Under the pieces are notes generated by a model. The model was given only the letters and a program-made list of their open reading frames with translations. It was not told the origin of the DNA and did not search any database. A DNA stretch of 64,000 nt from Lepidurus packardi (Eukaryota > Arthropoda > Branchiopoda > Notostraca > Triopsidae). Of the stretch, positions 13,770 through 27,132 are shown in pieces. The stretch spans positions 10,040,790 to 10,104,789 of the forward strand of contig JAKZAN010000002.1 of NCBI GenBank assembly GCA_023053545.1, written 5' to 3'. Numbering within the stretch: the first letter of the stretch is position 1; the number at the start of each line of letters is the position of its first letter. Position numbers and translations under genes: made by a program.

Positions 13770-16690
13770 ATGGGTTTGATGGAAGATGGTAAACATGTCC
13801 CTGTCCTGATTGGGCTTCAAATCGCTTTCATCATAATCTTTGGCATATTTGCGGATTACGACGAAGTCGCAGATAGCGGTGCAGCAGCTGGAAAACACGA
13901 CAAAAACGAGAATAATGACATTCAGCACTATTACCCAAGTAAGTTCACCAGATAACCCTTCGGAGGTCTTCTTGTAAAGAATGGTAATACTACTGGCTTG
14001 GGTTGATAGCACAAGGAGAACTAGCTCTAATCGTATATGGGCATCTCAGATTTTTCCCCCCTTAGCGGTGCAGTATCAGCATTCCAAGGCTAATCGTAGG
14101 AGAGTTTGTTTAAAACTATATGAGAGTCTGTTTCGGTGTGAAAGTTTGCAAGCTATGCACGTTCCCTGGCTCAGGTAGCACGCATGGAAGCGGTCATTTG
14201 TCTCAAGAAAGGGTATATCTTTGTATGTCATCTAACAAGTCAAACCTAAAATCTTGAATGTCATCTAAAATTTGCTTTTCTACTTTTACTTATGACTGCA
14301 ATGAGATAACCTCGCACGCTATTCTTTAGCGTACTGACAATGAAAGATCAGAGATTGTATGTCTGAAAACTTATATAATTCTAGTTTGAAACCGCAGTAA
14401 CAGTAAAAAACCAACAACAAAAACTAACCAACTATGTAGATACTTACATGATCAGTACAACAGTCAGCACTTGCTGCCCGACTTGTGCACTTCGCTTCAG
14501 AGAACTGTGATCCGAGAAAAGGGCAGTTAACATTCTGTGTGTTAATACTGTGTACTAGCAGTATGTACTCGGAAGGTGTGAAAACTGCGGCCGCGTTGAT
14601 TTTGCTTGAAATGGCGTTAGCTTGTTTGTTTGCAGGTTTCGTAGACTATGACGACCAAGCTAACGCATCTAACGTAAAGAATAGTGTAGAACCCGTTCTG
14701 GGTGGTTTTAGTCCTGAGGAGCGAATCTTGAAGCGTGTCTACCCTAGTGAGTATAGCAGAGCAATAAAAATCTGGCAGACTTTCCGTGAAATAGCTTCTC
14801 ATTTGGACCTTTAAGAATCCTAATCTTTCCCATTCGAATCTCTTATAGTGTTCCAGGACGTTCACGTTATGATGTTCATCGGCTTCGGTTTTCTCATGAC
14901 ATTCTTGAAACGCTACAGTTACAGTGCCGTGGCCCTCAACTTTCTGATTGCTGCAATAGTCCTGCAGTGGGCCACCATCTGTCAGGGATTTTTCCATAGT
15001 TTCAAGACAGGCACGCTCCTCATTAACATAGAAAAGTAATTCAGCCTACCACATACTCGCTAAAATATGCAAATTTGTTTTGGGTCTATAGTTTATTGAA
15101 TGCAGATTTTGCCTCAGCCACCATTCTCATTTCTTTCGGGGCAGTATTGGGTGTGACAACACCATTGCAGCTAATTACTATGGCCCTAATCGAAACTGCG
15201 CTCTTCGCTACCAACGAGTGGATCGGTCTAGATTTATTCGAGGTAATATATAACTGATCGCCAAGCACATTACCATTCCTTTTTTTCTTGACCCTATCAA
15301 TTATAAATTATACAAACATGGTTGCGTTTCTAACCCGGTGTGGTTATGGTGTTATGCAAATTGCAGGCTGTGGATGTCGGAGGTTCCATGTTTGTTCACG
15401 TATTCGGTGCGTACTTCGGGCTCATGGTGAGCATGGGTCTGAAACGAGACGTCAGCTCAACCAAGGAAGGACCAGTCTATCATTCCGATGTCTTCGCCAT
15501 GATCGGTAAGAACCTTTTGAATAGCAAAAAAGATATTTAAAAAAAACGCAAGAGAGAAAAGATTCTCTTATAAAAGCAAAAAACATTAATGTTTCGCCTC
15601 GTTTACCTTACGGCGCAGGTACCATCTTTTTATGGTTGTTCTGGCCCAGTTTCAATGCAGGCTTGGCGGAAGGTGACGCTCAGCATAGGGCCGTAATTAA
15701 CACATATTATTCCTTGGCTGCCTGTTGCGTTACTGCCTTCGCCTTCTCCTCCCTTCTGAGCAAAGAGAATAAATTTGATATGGTAGCTTTTTCCCGGAAA
15801 ATCTTTACCACAAACATATTTTTTAACGACGTTCCAATTTCCTTTAGGTCCATATCCAAAATTCCACTTTAGCTGGAGGTGTGGCAATTGGTACAGCAGC
15901 TGATATGATGATCCACCCTTTCGGAGCCATGATCGTGGGAAGTGTAGCGGGAACTATTTCAGTCCTAGGATACCGATTCCTCACTGTAAATCATACAAAA
16001 TTATTAGCCAAATAGCAACAAATTAATTATGTTTAACTTTTATTTAGCCTTTGTTGAACAAAAAGCTCGGACTCCATGACACATGCGGTGTACATAATTT
16101 GCACGGAATGCCGGGATTCCTGGCAGCTATTGTTGGGGGTATTGTTGCGGCGTGTGCTACACAGGAGGACTACAGCTACAGGTATACATGAAACGACTTA
16201 ATTGAAACAAAACTCTAAGTAAGTGGCTTAATTACTCATAGTTTGTACCGTCAATTCCCGGCGCGTGCTCCACATGCTAATACTTCCGAGTTTTTTGAGA
16301 TCATTTCTCATAATACGGGCATCAAACCCGGTCACGACAGATCAGCTATGGAGCAAGGCTCCTATCAGATAGCTGCTTTAGCTGTGACACTGGCAATTGC
16401 CATGACAGGGGGACTTGTCACAGGTAAGCAAGGAATGAGAAATGAAGGTTCCGTGATTGGTGTTGGTCTTCTACCCTGATTGATCTATAGGCTTGATTCT
16501 CCGATTGCCCATTTTTGGAAAAGTCTCTCGTGAGCACTTGTTCGACGACGAACATTCGTGGGAAGTTCCTGAACCTGAAGAAACTCACGGTAATGGCCTT
16601 TCCAACAATTCTCATGCTAGTGGTTCCCTCACGGCTGTTGGTCATCGCCAGAATTCATATAACATGCACCAAAAAGACAGCAAAATATAA
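13770..16690 (+). CDS. Rh-type ammonium transporter A, with alternative first exons
   Basis: Ammonia/ammonium channel of the Rh (SLC42) family, an integral plasma-membrane trimer in known members. Coding exons by phase and consensus: 13770-13938 (1a) or 14563-14746 (1b), then 14849-15035, 15092-15242, 15367-15505, 15619-15782, 15848-15985, 16048-16181, 16242-16423 and 16491-16690. Isoform a is 487 residues, b 492, the usual family length. Family marks: [22 protein letters not shown] in exon 3, [11 protein letters not shown] and [14 protein letters not shown], the last two carrying the twin pore histidines. Transmembrane segments cover most of the length and the C-tail is hydrophilic. A TATA box lies before exon 1a. 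It is a tandem neighbour of Rh gene B with identical lengths for several exons, so the pair is a gene duplication. Confidence 0.93.
14563..14746 (+). other. Alternative first coding exon (1b) of Rh gene A
   Basis: This exon lies inside the intron that follows exon 1a. Both exons start with ATG, encode one hydrophobic segment followed by F-x-DYD and end in Tyr-Pro plus a single A before a donor (GTAAGT for 1a, GTGAGT for 1b). Either can therefore join exon 2 at 14849 in the same phase. Exon 1b encodes [20 protein letters not shown] and a longer extracellular loop with possible N-glycosylation at NAS. An in-frame upstream ATG at 14485 is an alternative start. One of the two could instead be a relic of a partial duplication. 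Confidence 0.75.
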
Positions 16691-17915
16691 AGATAGTCAC
16701 AACTTGATTCCGATATAGCCATGTTTTTGTCTGTGAAGTCTTTATTGATGACTAAACTAGTTATCGGGTCCTTTGCTTTGCGTTTTAAAGATTGATTGAT
16801 GGACTGGTCTGGACATGAACGAGTAAATACAATGCCCAATTTGCTTTTATCTTCTAGTTCCCAAATCAAGAGAAGAAGAAAGCCTTATGTCTTCATTCAC
16901 TACGGCTTCACGTACTGGCGGAAAGCGACCTTCTTAAACCGTAGATGTAAAAGTTGGATACGGAAATTGTTCACGATCTAACTGCAAATTTGACCAGTTG
17001 TTATACAAACGGCACCGAGCTACGATATAAAACATTTTGAGTTTTTCAGTTTTTTCTGGTGAATAAATATTTGAAAGAAAAAGAATAGCTTAATGTAGGT
17101 GCGGAAAACGGGACACGTCCATAAACTGTGTCTTATTGGCATTTCCCCCTTGCCCATTCAAATAGACCAGGTAGATAACTCCACGTCTTCGCTGCAATGC
17201 TGCTTGTGTCTATAACACTTAGAAAATCCGTAAGTCATGGTGGCAGAAGTCCCGCTGTTTCCTTCTGCTGGCGTTCCGGAGGTGCTGTACCTTCAAATGT
17301 GTCTCTCTGGCTTGCCCTGTCAACTCCCAAAGACCTTTTTACCTAATTTATGCACGCGCTTAACTCGTTGCCAACCCTTTGGAAGGGGGAGAGAGAATTT
17401 CGGAATCCAACAAATTTCCTGCGTTTTGTAAAATAAACGGCCTAATGAGTACCACTATAATAGCCTAATCAAGGTTCCAAAGCCTTTTTGCCTTAACAGC
17501 ATGACCGAAAGAACGTAATGCAACCACTCTAGTCTTTAGTTACGAAAGCTTAGAGAAGTCTTGTGGAAGAAAAGTAGACTGGTTTTCCGTTGCCCGTTTG
17601 GCGAGCGAAGAAAGAGGCTGCGCACGAAGGGTACAGTAAGATGGTGGCACCGGTTTGTAGTAGTAGTTCGCGTGACGCAGAGCTTCGTGACAGTCGTATA
17701 TTCCTTAATCGTACTCGATTGGTGGTAGGAAAGTTGAACTTGAAGAGTGTCGCGTGTACCACAGTTATTTCTGCACACGATGTTATTTTAAGCTCGAACG
17801 GTCTAACAGAAACAATAACAATAAAGGAATTCCAGCAGCTAGAAGTGACCATGTACGTTCGAATCCTGGTTTTTGCAAAGTGACCCACATACCCGTGCGT
17901 TTTGCTGAATACACA
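16691..17915. other. Intergenic between the two Rh genes
   Basis: No gene recognised. The open frames at 17550-17883 overlap in several frames and show no family features. The stretch should hold the promoter of Rh gene B, but no clear TATA box was seen. Confidence 0.5.
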
Positions 17916-20900
17916 ATGGCCTTTCCAGTTATGCAAGTAGCGCTCTTGACTTTGCAATTAATGCTAGTGTTACTCTTTGCCCTGTTCGTAAAATTCGAAG
18001 ACAACGAAGCCAGGAATGGAACGCAGCGCAAATCACACATAACAAGGGGTATCCAAGCCGGATTTGCACCGGAACCCGAGCTTCGTAATGCCAGTTCATT
18101 CGGTGGGCTTGAGCAACCTGATCCCGATTATCCCGCTTTTGCACAGGGAGGATTTACTGGCGACAACGACTCCACAAGCAGGCACCGTCATGAGCTGCAT
18201 CAAGAGGAGCAAAGTTCGAGTCCAGTGGACCAAGACAACGAATATTACGACTTGGAGATGGATTTCCCTGGCAGCGTCCAGAAGCGCTCCACCGAAGCTT
18301 TCCCAGAACCCAATAAGCTGTCCGAGATGCGAAAACCGTCTCGCTCAAATATTCAAGTATTCGTCCTACGTGATGGAGCGCCCTTAACATCTTCTTCAAG
18401 TACGTATCGCCGCGAAGGGCTCCAAAGTTAATTAGAGTCCTTCCTTCCTTGTATACCTGCTTCTGGCGAATATCATTAGGGGCTTTCGGTATAGAGATGA
18501 CCCTTTCCATGCATTTTGTTATCGATTAGACCATCACCTCGTTGGAACGAAACCTCTCTATTTTCCTTGGGAAAAGTGGAAAGATCACAAACAACTAACC
18601 AAAGAACTAAACCTCCCAATTTGTCGGCATGATTACAAGTCCGTCGTCGGTCCGTCCTTTTAGAATGAACTTATCTTATGATAGCAGTCGTAAACCATTT
18701 AAGTCGTCACGCAATGCAAAAGCACTGAGAAAGTGAACGTCGCTGAAGAAACGCTAGAGAGAAAGGAATTTAGCTTGAAAATGACTGCAATTTCCGTCCC
18801 TGTATATCCCTATCAGAGAGTCCATGTACCAAATAGCTCCCAATTATACTCGGCAATAGCAAAGTTGTTAGCAAAAAGGACCATAGTAAGCAAGAAGGAG
18901 AACTACAAGAAACAAAAAATACTTTGACCTCAACCGGTTCGTTAAGCATGTTGCTTGCTACATTTGGTTTTATTGCCCGTCCACGTAGACGGAATGTGAT
19001 TAGATGCCTTCATCGACGCTAACATTCTCAAAAGACACACACATACCTTGAACCCTCGTAGAAGACACCCCACACGCTCGACGCAGCGGGAAACCAGAAC
19101 GTGAAAAAACAAAGACAAAGAAAAAAGAAGGGACGCCGGTCCTGAAAACGTTTTCGACATCAAATTCGTCTCTACAGTCAGCTCATTTGCATAGCATTAG
19201 CATGCATCCCTACACATATACCTATATGTTGGTCTCGGATGTTCATCGTATAGTTTGGAACTTGTTTGTCCGAGATTCGTTTCTAATAAGGTGTTCAGTC
19301 CTACCTGTTTAATTGCTGGTAATAACACACTCGCATCCTTATATTCCGGTGTCTAATTTAGGGCACCTTTTTTTCTCTTACCAGTTAATTGTCTTGGTCT
19401 TAACATGTTTATAACATTACCTTGGATGAATAGGTTTCTTGTTTGGCGACCAATTTATCATGAGCTTCATGGGCCTGGGTTTTCTCCTGACGCTGATCTA
19501 CCGGAGTAATTATGCAGCAAGTGCCTTCAACTTCCTCATCGTTGCTGTCGTTCTGCAATGGGCCACCATATGCCATGGCTTATTGCACAGTCTGCAAGGC
19601 GGTACAATTCAACTCAACTTTTCCAAGTAATTTCCCTCACACTATACGGCTCTCCTACATGCAAACAGCAATTAAAAGCTAAGAGCCGTTGCTTGCTTTG
19701 ACAACGCCAGCGTTTTATAACAAACAAGCAAAAAAAAAAGTAACGGAAAGCAACTGAGACAGGGACCAAGAGGTTAACTAGGATACACAAGGAGCAGCAT
19801 CTAGCTTATAAAACCCTCTCCTTCGAAAGACAAGACGAAAATTCGACTTGGCTATATGACTTAAGAAGCGAAGGCATTGAAACAGGCGTCCTCTATGATT
19901 TACGCAAAGTTCTTTTTTTTACTTAACAGTTGGCTCCAGGCTGTGTTTGCGGCGGCGGCTGTTTTGGTTTCATATGGACCTGTACAAAGTGTCGCCACAC
20001 CTTTTCAGTTACTCCTCTCAGCTCTAACAGTAGCCACATTGTTCAATGTTAATGAATGGATTGGCACTACTATCTTCCACGTAATAACACCCTCTCGGAC
20101 CTAGAATATTTTTTTGGGGGGTGAGGGGGGGGGAGGGGGGGGGGGCACCGAACATGATAATTATAACTTAATATGATCTGTTTTTCAGGCCAAAGATTCG
20201 GGTGGATCTCTTTTCGTACATGCTTTTGGCGCTTACTTCGGGCTTGCCATGAGTTTTACATTCCGTGGGCACAAAGTACGCTTGTCGATTGAGCCGCTTG
20301 AAAGTGCTGTTGTATCGCTAAGTAAGCGCAAAATCCGAACCCCTTCTTTATGAAACTCTGACAGAACTATGGAACATCAATCATTGCATTTTTTACAGGT
20401 ATGGGCTTTTTATGGCTGTTCTGGCCGTGCTTCAACGCAGGTCTTGCAATGGGGAACGCCCATCGCGTTCTCACCAACACGTATTTGACTTTGGCAACAT
20501 GCTGTAGTACCGCTTTTGCATTAGCATCTCTCCTCCGGGCCGAGTACAAGGTCACAATGGTAATCCCTTATCAACGTGTCCAATCTGGCGCAAAGCTTTC
20601 AGACTTGACGGAGCAGAATAATATTTTATCTTTTTTTCGGGGATGAATCCAGAAAGACGTCCAGAACTGGACTATGGCAGGCGGCGTAGCCATCGCTTCA
20701 GCAGCCGATCTTATAATTAACCCGTTCGGAGCTATGATAATAGGCTGTATAACTGGCACGATGACAGTCTTAGGCCAAGCATTTCTTATGGTAAGATTTA
20801 AAAAAATATCTCACTCTCTTTCCGCGGAGTTAGTTTTGGGCATATACATGGCCATTAAAACTGTCTTACGAACAATTTCTGAAACGATTTTACAGCCCCT

Positions 20901-21530
20901 TTTACGCCGTTCCTTAAGAATGTCAGACACATATGACGTCCATAATTTGCACGGTCTTCCTGGGCTACTAGCTGCGACGACAGTAGTCGTTCTCTCGTCT
21001 TTAACTACTGAAAAAGACCTCGGCTACCAGTAAGTTTCGGCTTGGAAAAGCACCCTCTTTAAAGCTCCTTAAAAGCTAAAAAGTGCGATAACTATTTGGG
21101 GATCCTTTCACTTGGCTGCGCAGTTTATACCGACGCTTCCCTGCAAGGGTTCCGTACGCAAATACCACCGAGTATGAAAGAATTTTAACCCAGTGGGAAA
21201 TCGTACCGGGAGGACTTAACCGGACTGGTATGGAACAGGCATACTTTCAACTGGCAGCCCTCGTAACGACTCTCGCCATTGCCATAATTGGAGGCCTCGG
21301 CACAGGTACGTGCTCCAAGTTATGTCGGCAAAATTATCACATGTAAAAACTTGTTATAATCCTGGACAGGTGTCTTAATGCGCTTCCCCATCTTCGTCAA
21401 AGGGAAACGCTCGGGTTACAGTCCTAACACAGGGCTAGAATGCACAAGATTACAGCCTATTCTAGAAGGAATCCCACAAGCAGTCGGCAGACAAGAACAA
21501 GAACATGAAAACGGGATCCAAAGTGCCTAA
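17916..21530 (+). CDS. Rh-type ammonium transporter B, with a long first loop
   Basis: Second Rh-family ammonium transporter, 578 residues. Exons: 17916-18399, 19434-19626, 19930-20080, 20189-20321, 20399-20559, 20653-20790, 20896-21029, 21124-21305, 21370-21530. Introns match gene A in position and phase, and four exons have the same length (151, 138, 134, 182). Twin-histidine motifs are kept: FVHAFGAYFGL and VHNLHGLPGLLA. Odd features: the NADF motif of exon 3 is replaced by NWLQAVFAA, and exon 1 encodes about 160 residues, so the loop between membrane segments 1 and 2 is some 130 residues long, hydrophilic, rich in Ser, Glu and Asp, with possible N-glycosylation at NAS and NDS. The family loop is usually a few tens of residues. 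Transport activity is probable but substrate handling may differ. Confidence 0.9.
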
Positions 21531-24500
21531 AATGAAGTATATAGCTCTACGGACGTGCAGTGCCGTTTCTCTGTATCCAAAAATGCTCATCTGAGGCCCA
21601 CCAAAATCTTTATCTCCTGTACGCCTGAACCACGTACGATTTGTTTAAGTGTTTTATTAGACGCTTTATAACGAACTTGAAGGAATATATTTCTTAAAAT
21701 AAGCCGAATTAACTGAGAAACGAGTTTAGGTCAAAGACATGAAACGCAATGAAATTTGAAACTGTATGGATAAGTTTGAAATGAACTTTGAAATGAAGAA
21801 GTGAAGAAATTTGAAATGAAGCTTGGAACAATTGAGTTTCATTCGCAATAGCAACGCTCAATACGCAATATTCTACAATCAACTTGCCAATATTTACACT
21901 TTAAACCAACTGAAAGAATTGCAATATGTATTTACCGTCAGACTTCAATGTTCTAACCAACCGTGTTTTTTGTTTACGAAACCAGGAGCCAATAAAGTAC
22001 TTGCAAATGTTTGGGGCGACTGACCAGACCCCTTTTGCGCAGCCGAACCATATCCTCTTACAAATCCGTACTATTTCACCGTCATACAAGTTGTAAAGTG
22101 CAGAACCTTTAATAAAAAGGAACACATTTTATGACTGTAATCTTTGCCCAATGTTTTTTTTAAGTATCAGAGTACGAATAAGGATATTTAAAAGTTTGCT
22201 ATGTCATTCTCGTGGGCTTTGATGATCGCATATTTGCAGCTTGCTAACTTCACTATATTTTTGGCCGATGTTGGTTTGAGAGGGATTAATAGAAGATCCT
22301 CTTCAACCTTTGCCCCAAATTGGCGGGATTCTCATATAGAGAAACAAAACCTACAGAACCAATCTTCCAGCCCGGCAAATTTTCTTACTTCAGTCTTAAT
22401 CAGCCTGGTGATCTTCGTCTTAGCGGGGTCAGTTCCCAGTGGTTGAAATTGCAAGAAAAAGCTGAGTTTCCCACGTTCAGGCACGCTTATCAGAACAAAG
22501 TAAAACAGAGCCTCACTTGCAAACATGCTCAGCCGATTCGCTTATCTTGAACTGTACAAAGTTCGCGGTAAGATGTGCAGAACTTGCAATGTTTATCTTT
22601 ATTGTTGCAAGGTTGTCTTTGGCTTCACTTGAATTTTGTGTGTTTCACGAAGATTCCAGCAAGTTTAAGTCGGTTTGATCCACAAAAGTGACCATAATTT
22701 TTATACAACTTTGCCACGATCGAGATGTCTTCCCTTCCAACCGGATTATGTCTCGATTTCTCTCTTGTACATGCCCTCGAAACCCAAGCGGGTACTTCCG
22801 GCCTTCTTCATATAGTCAATCCTCTTGTTTTTGTCGGCTTTAGCAGTTTTGACTTTCAAAATTTTCTGGATGAACCCCGACGTTTCTTTTGGGAGCTTTG
22901 CCGGTCGAATTCTTTTTTAAAAAAAGATACGGTGTGATTTAAATACCCCCCTAAAAAAAGATAATGGTTGAGCATATTTTGAAGAACTTCAATATAGGCA
23001 GGGAAGTAGATCTTATGAATGACAATATTTATGGGATTGATAAAAAGCTTTTCGGAGAGTGTGAAGTACAAAAAGCAATTTGAAATGCTAAGGAAAATTT
23101 ATTTGTTTATAAGTTTTCTGCAAGGGCATCTTTCCTGGTAAAAAATGAAAGAATGCTTGGTAACAAATGAAATTTACCGAATGAAAGTCATTTGAAGCCT
23201 ACTTCTAAACTTATCTCAACACGATATCCAGTCTAAATTTCCTAGTCAATTAAAACAGCAGGTAAATCAATTAAATAACCTGCTCATTTAATTGATTGTG
23301 GAGTTTAGAAGAAATTCCCCTATTTAAGCATAGCAGTTGGCTAGAGACGACAGGATTGGTCGAAACAACGGAAAGCAACGTGATTCGTCCATTTGCAAAG
23401 TCTATGTAGCGATCAATAAGTTCATTACTGTACCTGTACCAGACTATTCAGTATTTAACGTTATCGGGAAATCCAGTCATTTCTAGTATTTTCAGAAACG
23501 AGAAATAAAGGAAAAAAGTAAATAAATAAAATAAATAAAGGAATAAAGAAATGAATGAATTCTCTTTGCATCTAAACGATGAATAACAAATAAGGATAAA
23601 CAGTGTGACTCAATCGAGCCAAAACAGTTGTCACGCAAGACATATAGGTAAAATAAAGCGAACAGTGAATACCGTACGAAGGCCGTAACTACTCTAGGCT
23701 TCGTCATACGTCATCTACGTAAAATCTTTACGTTACTCCTACCGGGGACTATGAAGTGTTAGATTCTAGACCTTCCATAGGCCATATTACATGAAAATAC
23801 AATGAACAATTGAAAATTACTCTAGCATGAGAAGAAAAATCTATATCAATATGACCCCATTAATTAAAAACCGTAGTCGAACCAAGTGTATATTTTTCAA
23901 AGTCTTTTGTTATTTATATTATTTTTTTATATTAGTTATTTATATTTGTAGCAAGTGTTTGCAAGCGTTATGAAGACTAACGTAATTATACAAAATAATG
24001 AATACTAGAATACAAATTTAACGCAATGGGTAATATTAGTCATCGATTGATAAGTGGAAATACTAATACAAAGTTTATTTGAAGGAATATGAGAGGACAA
24101 CCTCCAGCTCATGATTTCAGAGGTTAGCCCAGCGGCCAGCCCTTGGACGAATCGTATCGGTATTGTTGAAAGAATATATAACGATATAATTCTTTTTTTC
24201 GAGTTATATCTATGTGTGACCGGATAATTGTGTGTACCGTTAATGCAAAATGTGTTGTAAGTATAAAAGACTTAATATATGGGTACATAAGAATTATGTG
24301 TCCGTCAGCTACGTGTTCATAATTTCTATCCCAGTTTTGAGACAGACTAGAATAAGATTAGGCTTAGTGGTTGCCGTGTTCTGCCATATCTATCTGCAGT
24401 CTTGTCAAATCATATTATCTACACTGATACCCTTTTTCTAATCAGTAGCAAGTTATTGCCATAGACTTCCTTACTGATAAGATTTGAGTACCTTAAGATA

Positions 24501-24719
24501 ACACCTGACTCTTGGACATTTGAAAATGTGACATACTGTCTCTCTTTTATTGCAGGCAGCATCATGGTCTACCTTGTCTGAACTGTGCCGTACAGAGATA
24601 GTAGACGCTATATCTCTACTATATTTCATCTTACCTTGATTCCATAAAGTCTAAGCGTTCTGGATATCTTTTGTATATATTTACTTCGTAATCTGTAATT
24701 ACATCGAGCATCCGACAAC
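21531..24719. other. Intergenic, no gene recognised
   Basis: AT-rich DNA with only short open frames. It has an AAATAA-type simple repeat near 23515-23550 and a short self-similar patch at 21770-21820 (repeats of TTTGAAATGAA). The last few hundred bases probably contain the promoter and leader of the acyltransferase gene. Confidence 0.55.
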
Positions 24720-26203
24720 ATGGACAATGTAACCGATCTTGAAAAAAGCAAGTCTTCACGGTAATGAATTAATTTTTCTTCAGACTTCTGGATATTTTAA
24801 ATAGTTATTTTCACCATCTAGTTGGGCCATGTACGTCAAATCTGCTTTAAGAATCACATTTGTAATGTTGAACAATTTGTATTGCATTCCAACCCACTGC
24901 TTATGGATGTTGATTCTCTGGCCCTTCAAATTTGTTGCTCCCCAAGTGTGGTATTCCTTGGAGAAAGTGGGCTTTCAATGGTTGCTGTCCATGGTTTCGT
25001 TTTGGAGCTATTCTGCCGGTTATCGAAGTAATTACAATTAATGCTTAATGTTCTCTAGAAATAAAATGACACTAATGGTTTTCACGATAGTCATTGAGAT
25101 GGGCGATGATGTCAGTCAGTGCGAAGACCAGGAGACTTTAGTACTAGTTAATCACCAGTCCACCTCTGATGTACCTCTCATAATGGCAGCCTTTGATGCA
25201 CATTGGGGACGATCGTCCAATGTCATGTGGATTATGGACCGCATGTTTAAAAGGACAAATTTCGGCTTAGTCTCCATATTGCACAAAGACTTCTTTATTT
25301 CTTCTGTACGTATGTTACAACGTATAACACACGTTGTTCTATCTTACGCATTTCTAACAGCTCTAAACAAAACAGGGTAAAGAACATAGAGAAACTTCAT
25401 TGTTAATGCTCCGGCAGCATATGTCTGATGTGTATATTCCGTTGCGGAGAAAATGGATAGTTCTATTTCCAGAAGGCGGTTTTTTACACAAGAGAAGGGA
25501 AATTAGCCAAAAGTATATAAATGAGCTTGCCAGAACTCCTCATGTAGTAACATTAATTTCTGTCTGGTAGGTTTGCAATGAAAAATGGGTTACCCACTTT
25601 GCAAGTCGTTACACTGCCTAGGGTTGGAGCTATTCAGACAATTTTTGACACCATTGGACCCAAAGCAGTCATTCCGGACGGAAACCTCAACAGTACTCAA
25701 GGTATAGTAATATCTTACTTATCGCTATAACGCCAGCCAATAATGTGCGTATTATAGATTCGTCGCGATGTTCTTTGAAATGGGTCATTGATTTGACTGT
25801 GGCGTACCCAAATGGAAAGCCTTTAGATCTATTAGCTATCCTATCGGGTCATAAACCGCCTTGCCACATTATATTTCACTACAGAAAATACCCTGCGAAC
25901 GAGGTTTTAATTGCGAAAAGCACTTTTTTCTTTGGTTTCCTAAGATTTTTTTTGTAGGTACCGTCGGACTCTGAGAATCTCACGAAGTGGACTTACGAGC
26001 GATATTTCGAAAAAGAGAAGATACTAGAAACCTATTATAATACTAACAAATTTCCCAACGTCACCTTAGAGAATGATGCTCCCAAACAAACGACACCCAT
26101 CAAGCAGGATATATTCCGTACAATTCTGTTGCACATGCTCTACTTGACTTCAACCTATTTTCATGTCACAGTCCTCACCTCGTGTGTAACTTGGATGTTT
26201 TGA
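24720..26203 (+). CDS. LPGAT1: LPGAT1-like lysophospholipid acyltransferase
   Basis: Acyl-CoA:lysophosphatidylglycerol acyltransferase-like enzyme (AGPAT/PlsC superfamily), expected in the ER membrane. Exons 24720-24760, 24822-25027, 25091-25305, 25376-25512, 25571-25701, 25758-25903 and 25958-26203 join in frame to 373 residues, close to the roughly 370 of the family. Motif I is NHQSTSD (the HX4D catalytic pair). [14 protein letters not shown] and the phosphate-binding [12 protein letters not shown] follow, then TLPRVGA and the conserved [14 protein letters not shown]. Hydrophobic segments lie near the N-terminus ([15 protein letters not shown]) and at the C-terminus. The acceptors of exons 3 and 5 were chosen to restore family alignment; other AGs nearby would break frame. 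Confidence 0.92.
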
Positions 26204-26794
26204 ATTTGCAACAAAAAGCTCATCAGTGCATGTGTATGATTCTAGTCAGGTGCAAAAGTTTTGTTAGGATTTCTGTGTCTATGAAGGGGGCCTATAGGTA
26301 GTAGTATTATGGCACCAGTGACTTTTTTGAGATTGACAAGGTAACTTTTTTTGCAAAAAGGACAGGAAAAGAAGTCAGGTCTAATTTTTGTTTGTTTGTT
26401 TGTTTAACGTGTAGGTCAGTTGAAACCTGAAGAACAAATGTTACGAGGTCTGGTATTTCTTTATGATGGGTCTTAGCGAAGTAGTATACAGAGAAAACAG
26501 GTATCAGGGTGTGCATGAATGATATGGAAATTTGTCTCTGTTTTAGTTCCGTTTCCATGTCAGGGTGGTTTGGTGATCTCCTCGCATGACTTTCTTTCTC
26601 GGTCGGTTTTCATTTGTCTCGAATTTGTTACGTCATTGTTACTTACATGGGCATCTGGGAACGCATACATTACTGCAGACAAACGAAGACAGATCTTTGA
26701 TTAAAGGCACACGTATATTTACTGCCGACAGACAGAAAACTCTTAAATTAGATATTCAAGACTTTTAAACCGTTGGTTTGGCGGGGAAACGTAG

Positions 26795-27132
26795 TGACGT
26801 CAGAAGGTCATTATCCCGAAATTTCCAAAAAAGGCTAGTTGACGTCATCCTGCACCCAGCGGAAGTTGGCGGAGCCTAATGTAAAACTCCCTTCTCCACA
26901 TCAAAACCGACCGTGGTTGCCACCCACATACCATTCCTTTCGTGTAAGCAGGCTTATTGGTGGGAAGGGCTTTCCCCTCTTTTTCGTCTGCTAACCACAC
27001 CATAGCCCGCCTTCCTTTTCCTAAGCGCAAACGTACTACACTTATAGCGATGAGTCATGCAGTAAAAGTGGCAAGTCTAGAGAAGCTTGGATAAGTAAGA
27101 AAATTCCTCTGTTTGTCATCATTGTTGACTCA
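26795..27132 (+). promoter_or_regulatory. Cluster of CRE and AP-1 sites upstream of kayak
   Basis: Two perfect CRE palindromes TGACGTCA lie at 26795-26802 and 26840-26847. Two AP-1/TRE heptamers lie at 27051-27057 (TGAGTCA) and 27126-27132 (TGACTCA). All four are within 340 bp and 300-640 bp before the Fos-family start codon. A likely 5'-UTR intron ends with an acceptor just before the coding start, so they may be close to the transcription start. CRE control and AP-1 autoregulation are known for fos genes in other animals; use here is inferred. Confidence 0.65.

Noticed and set aside
17850..17880. TTCGAATCC resembling a tRNA T-loop
   Set aside because: No A-box or cloverleaf upstream.
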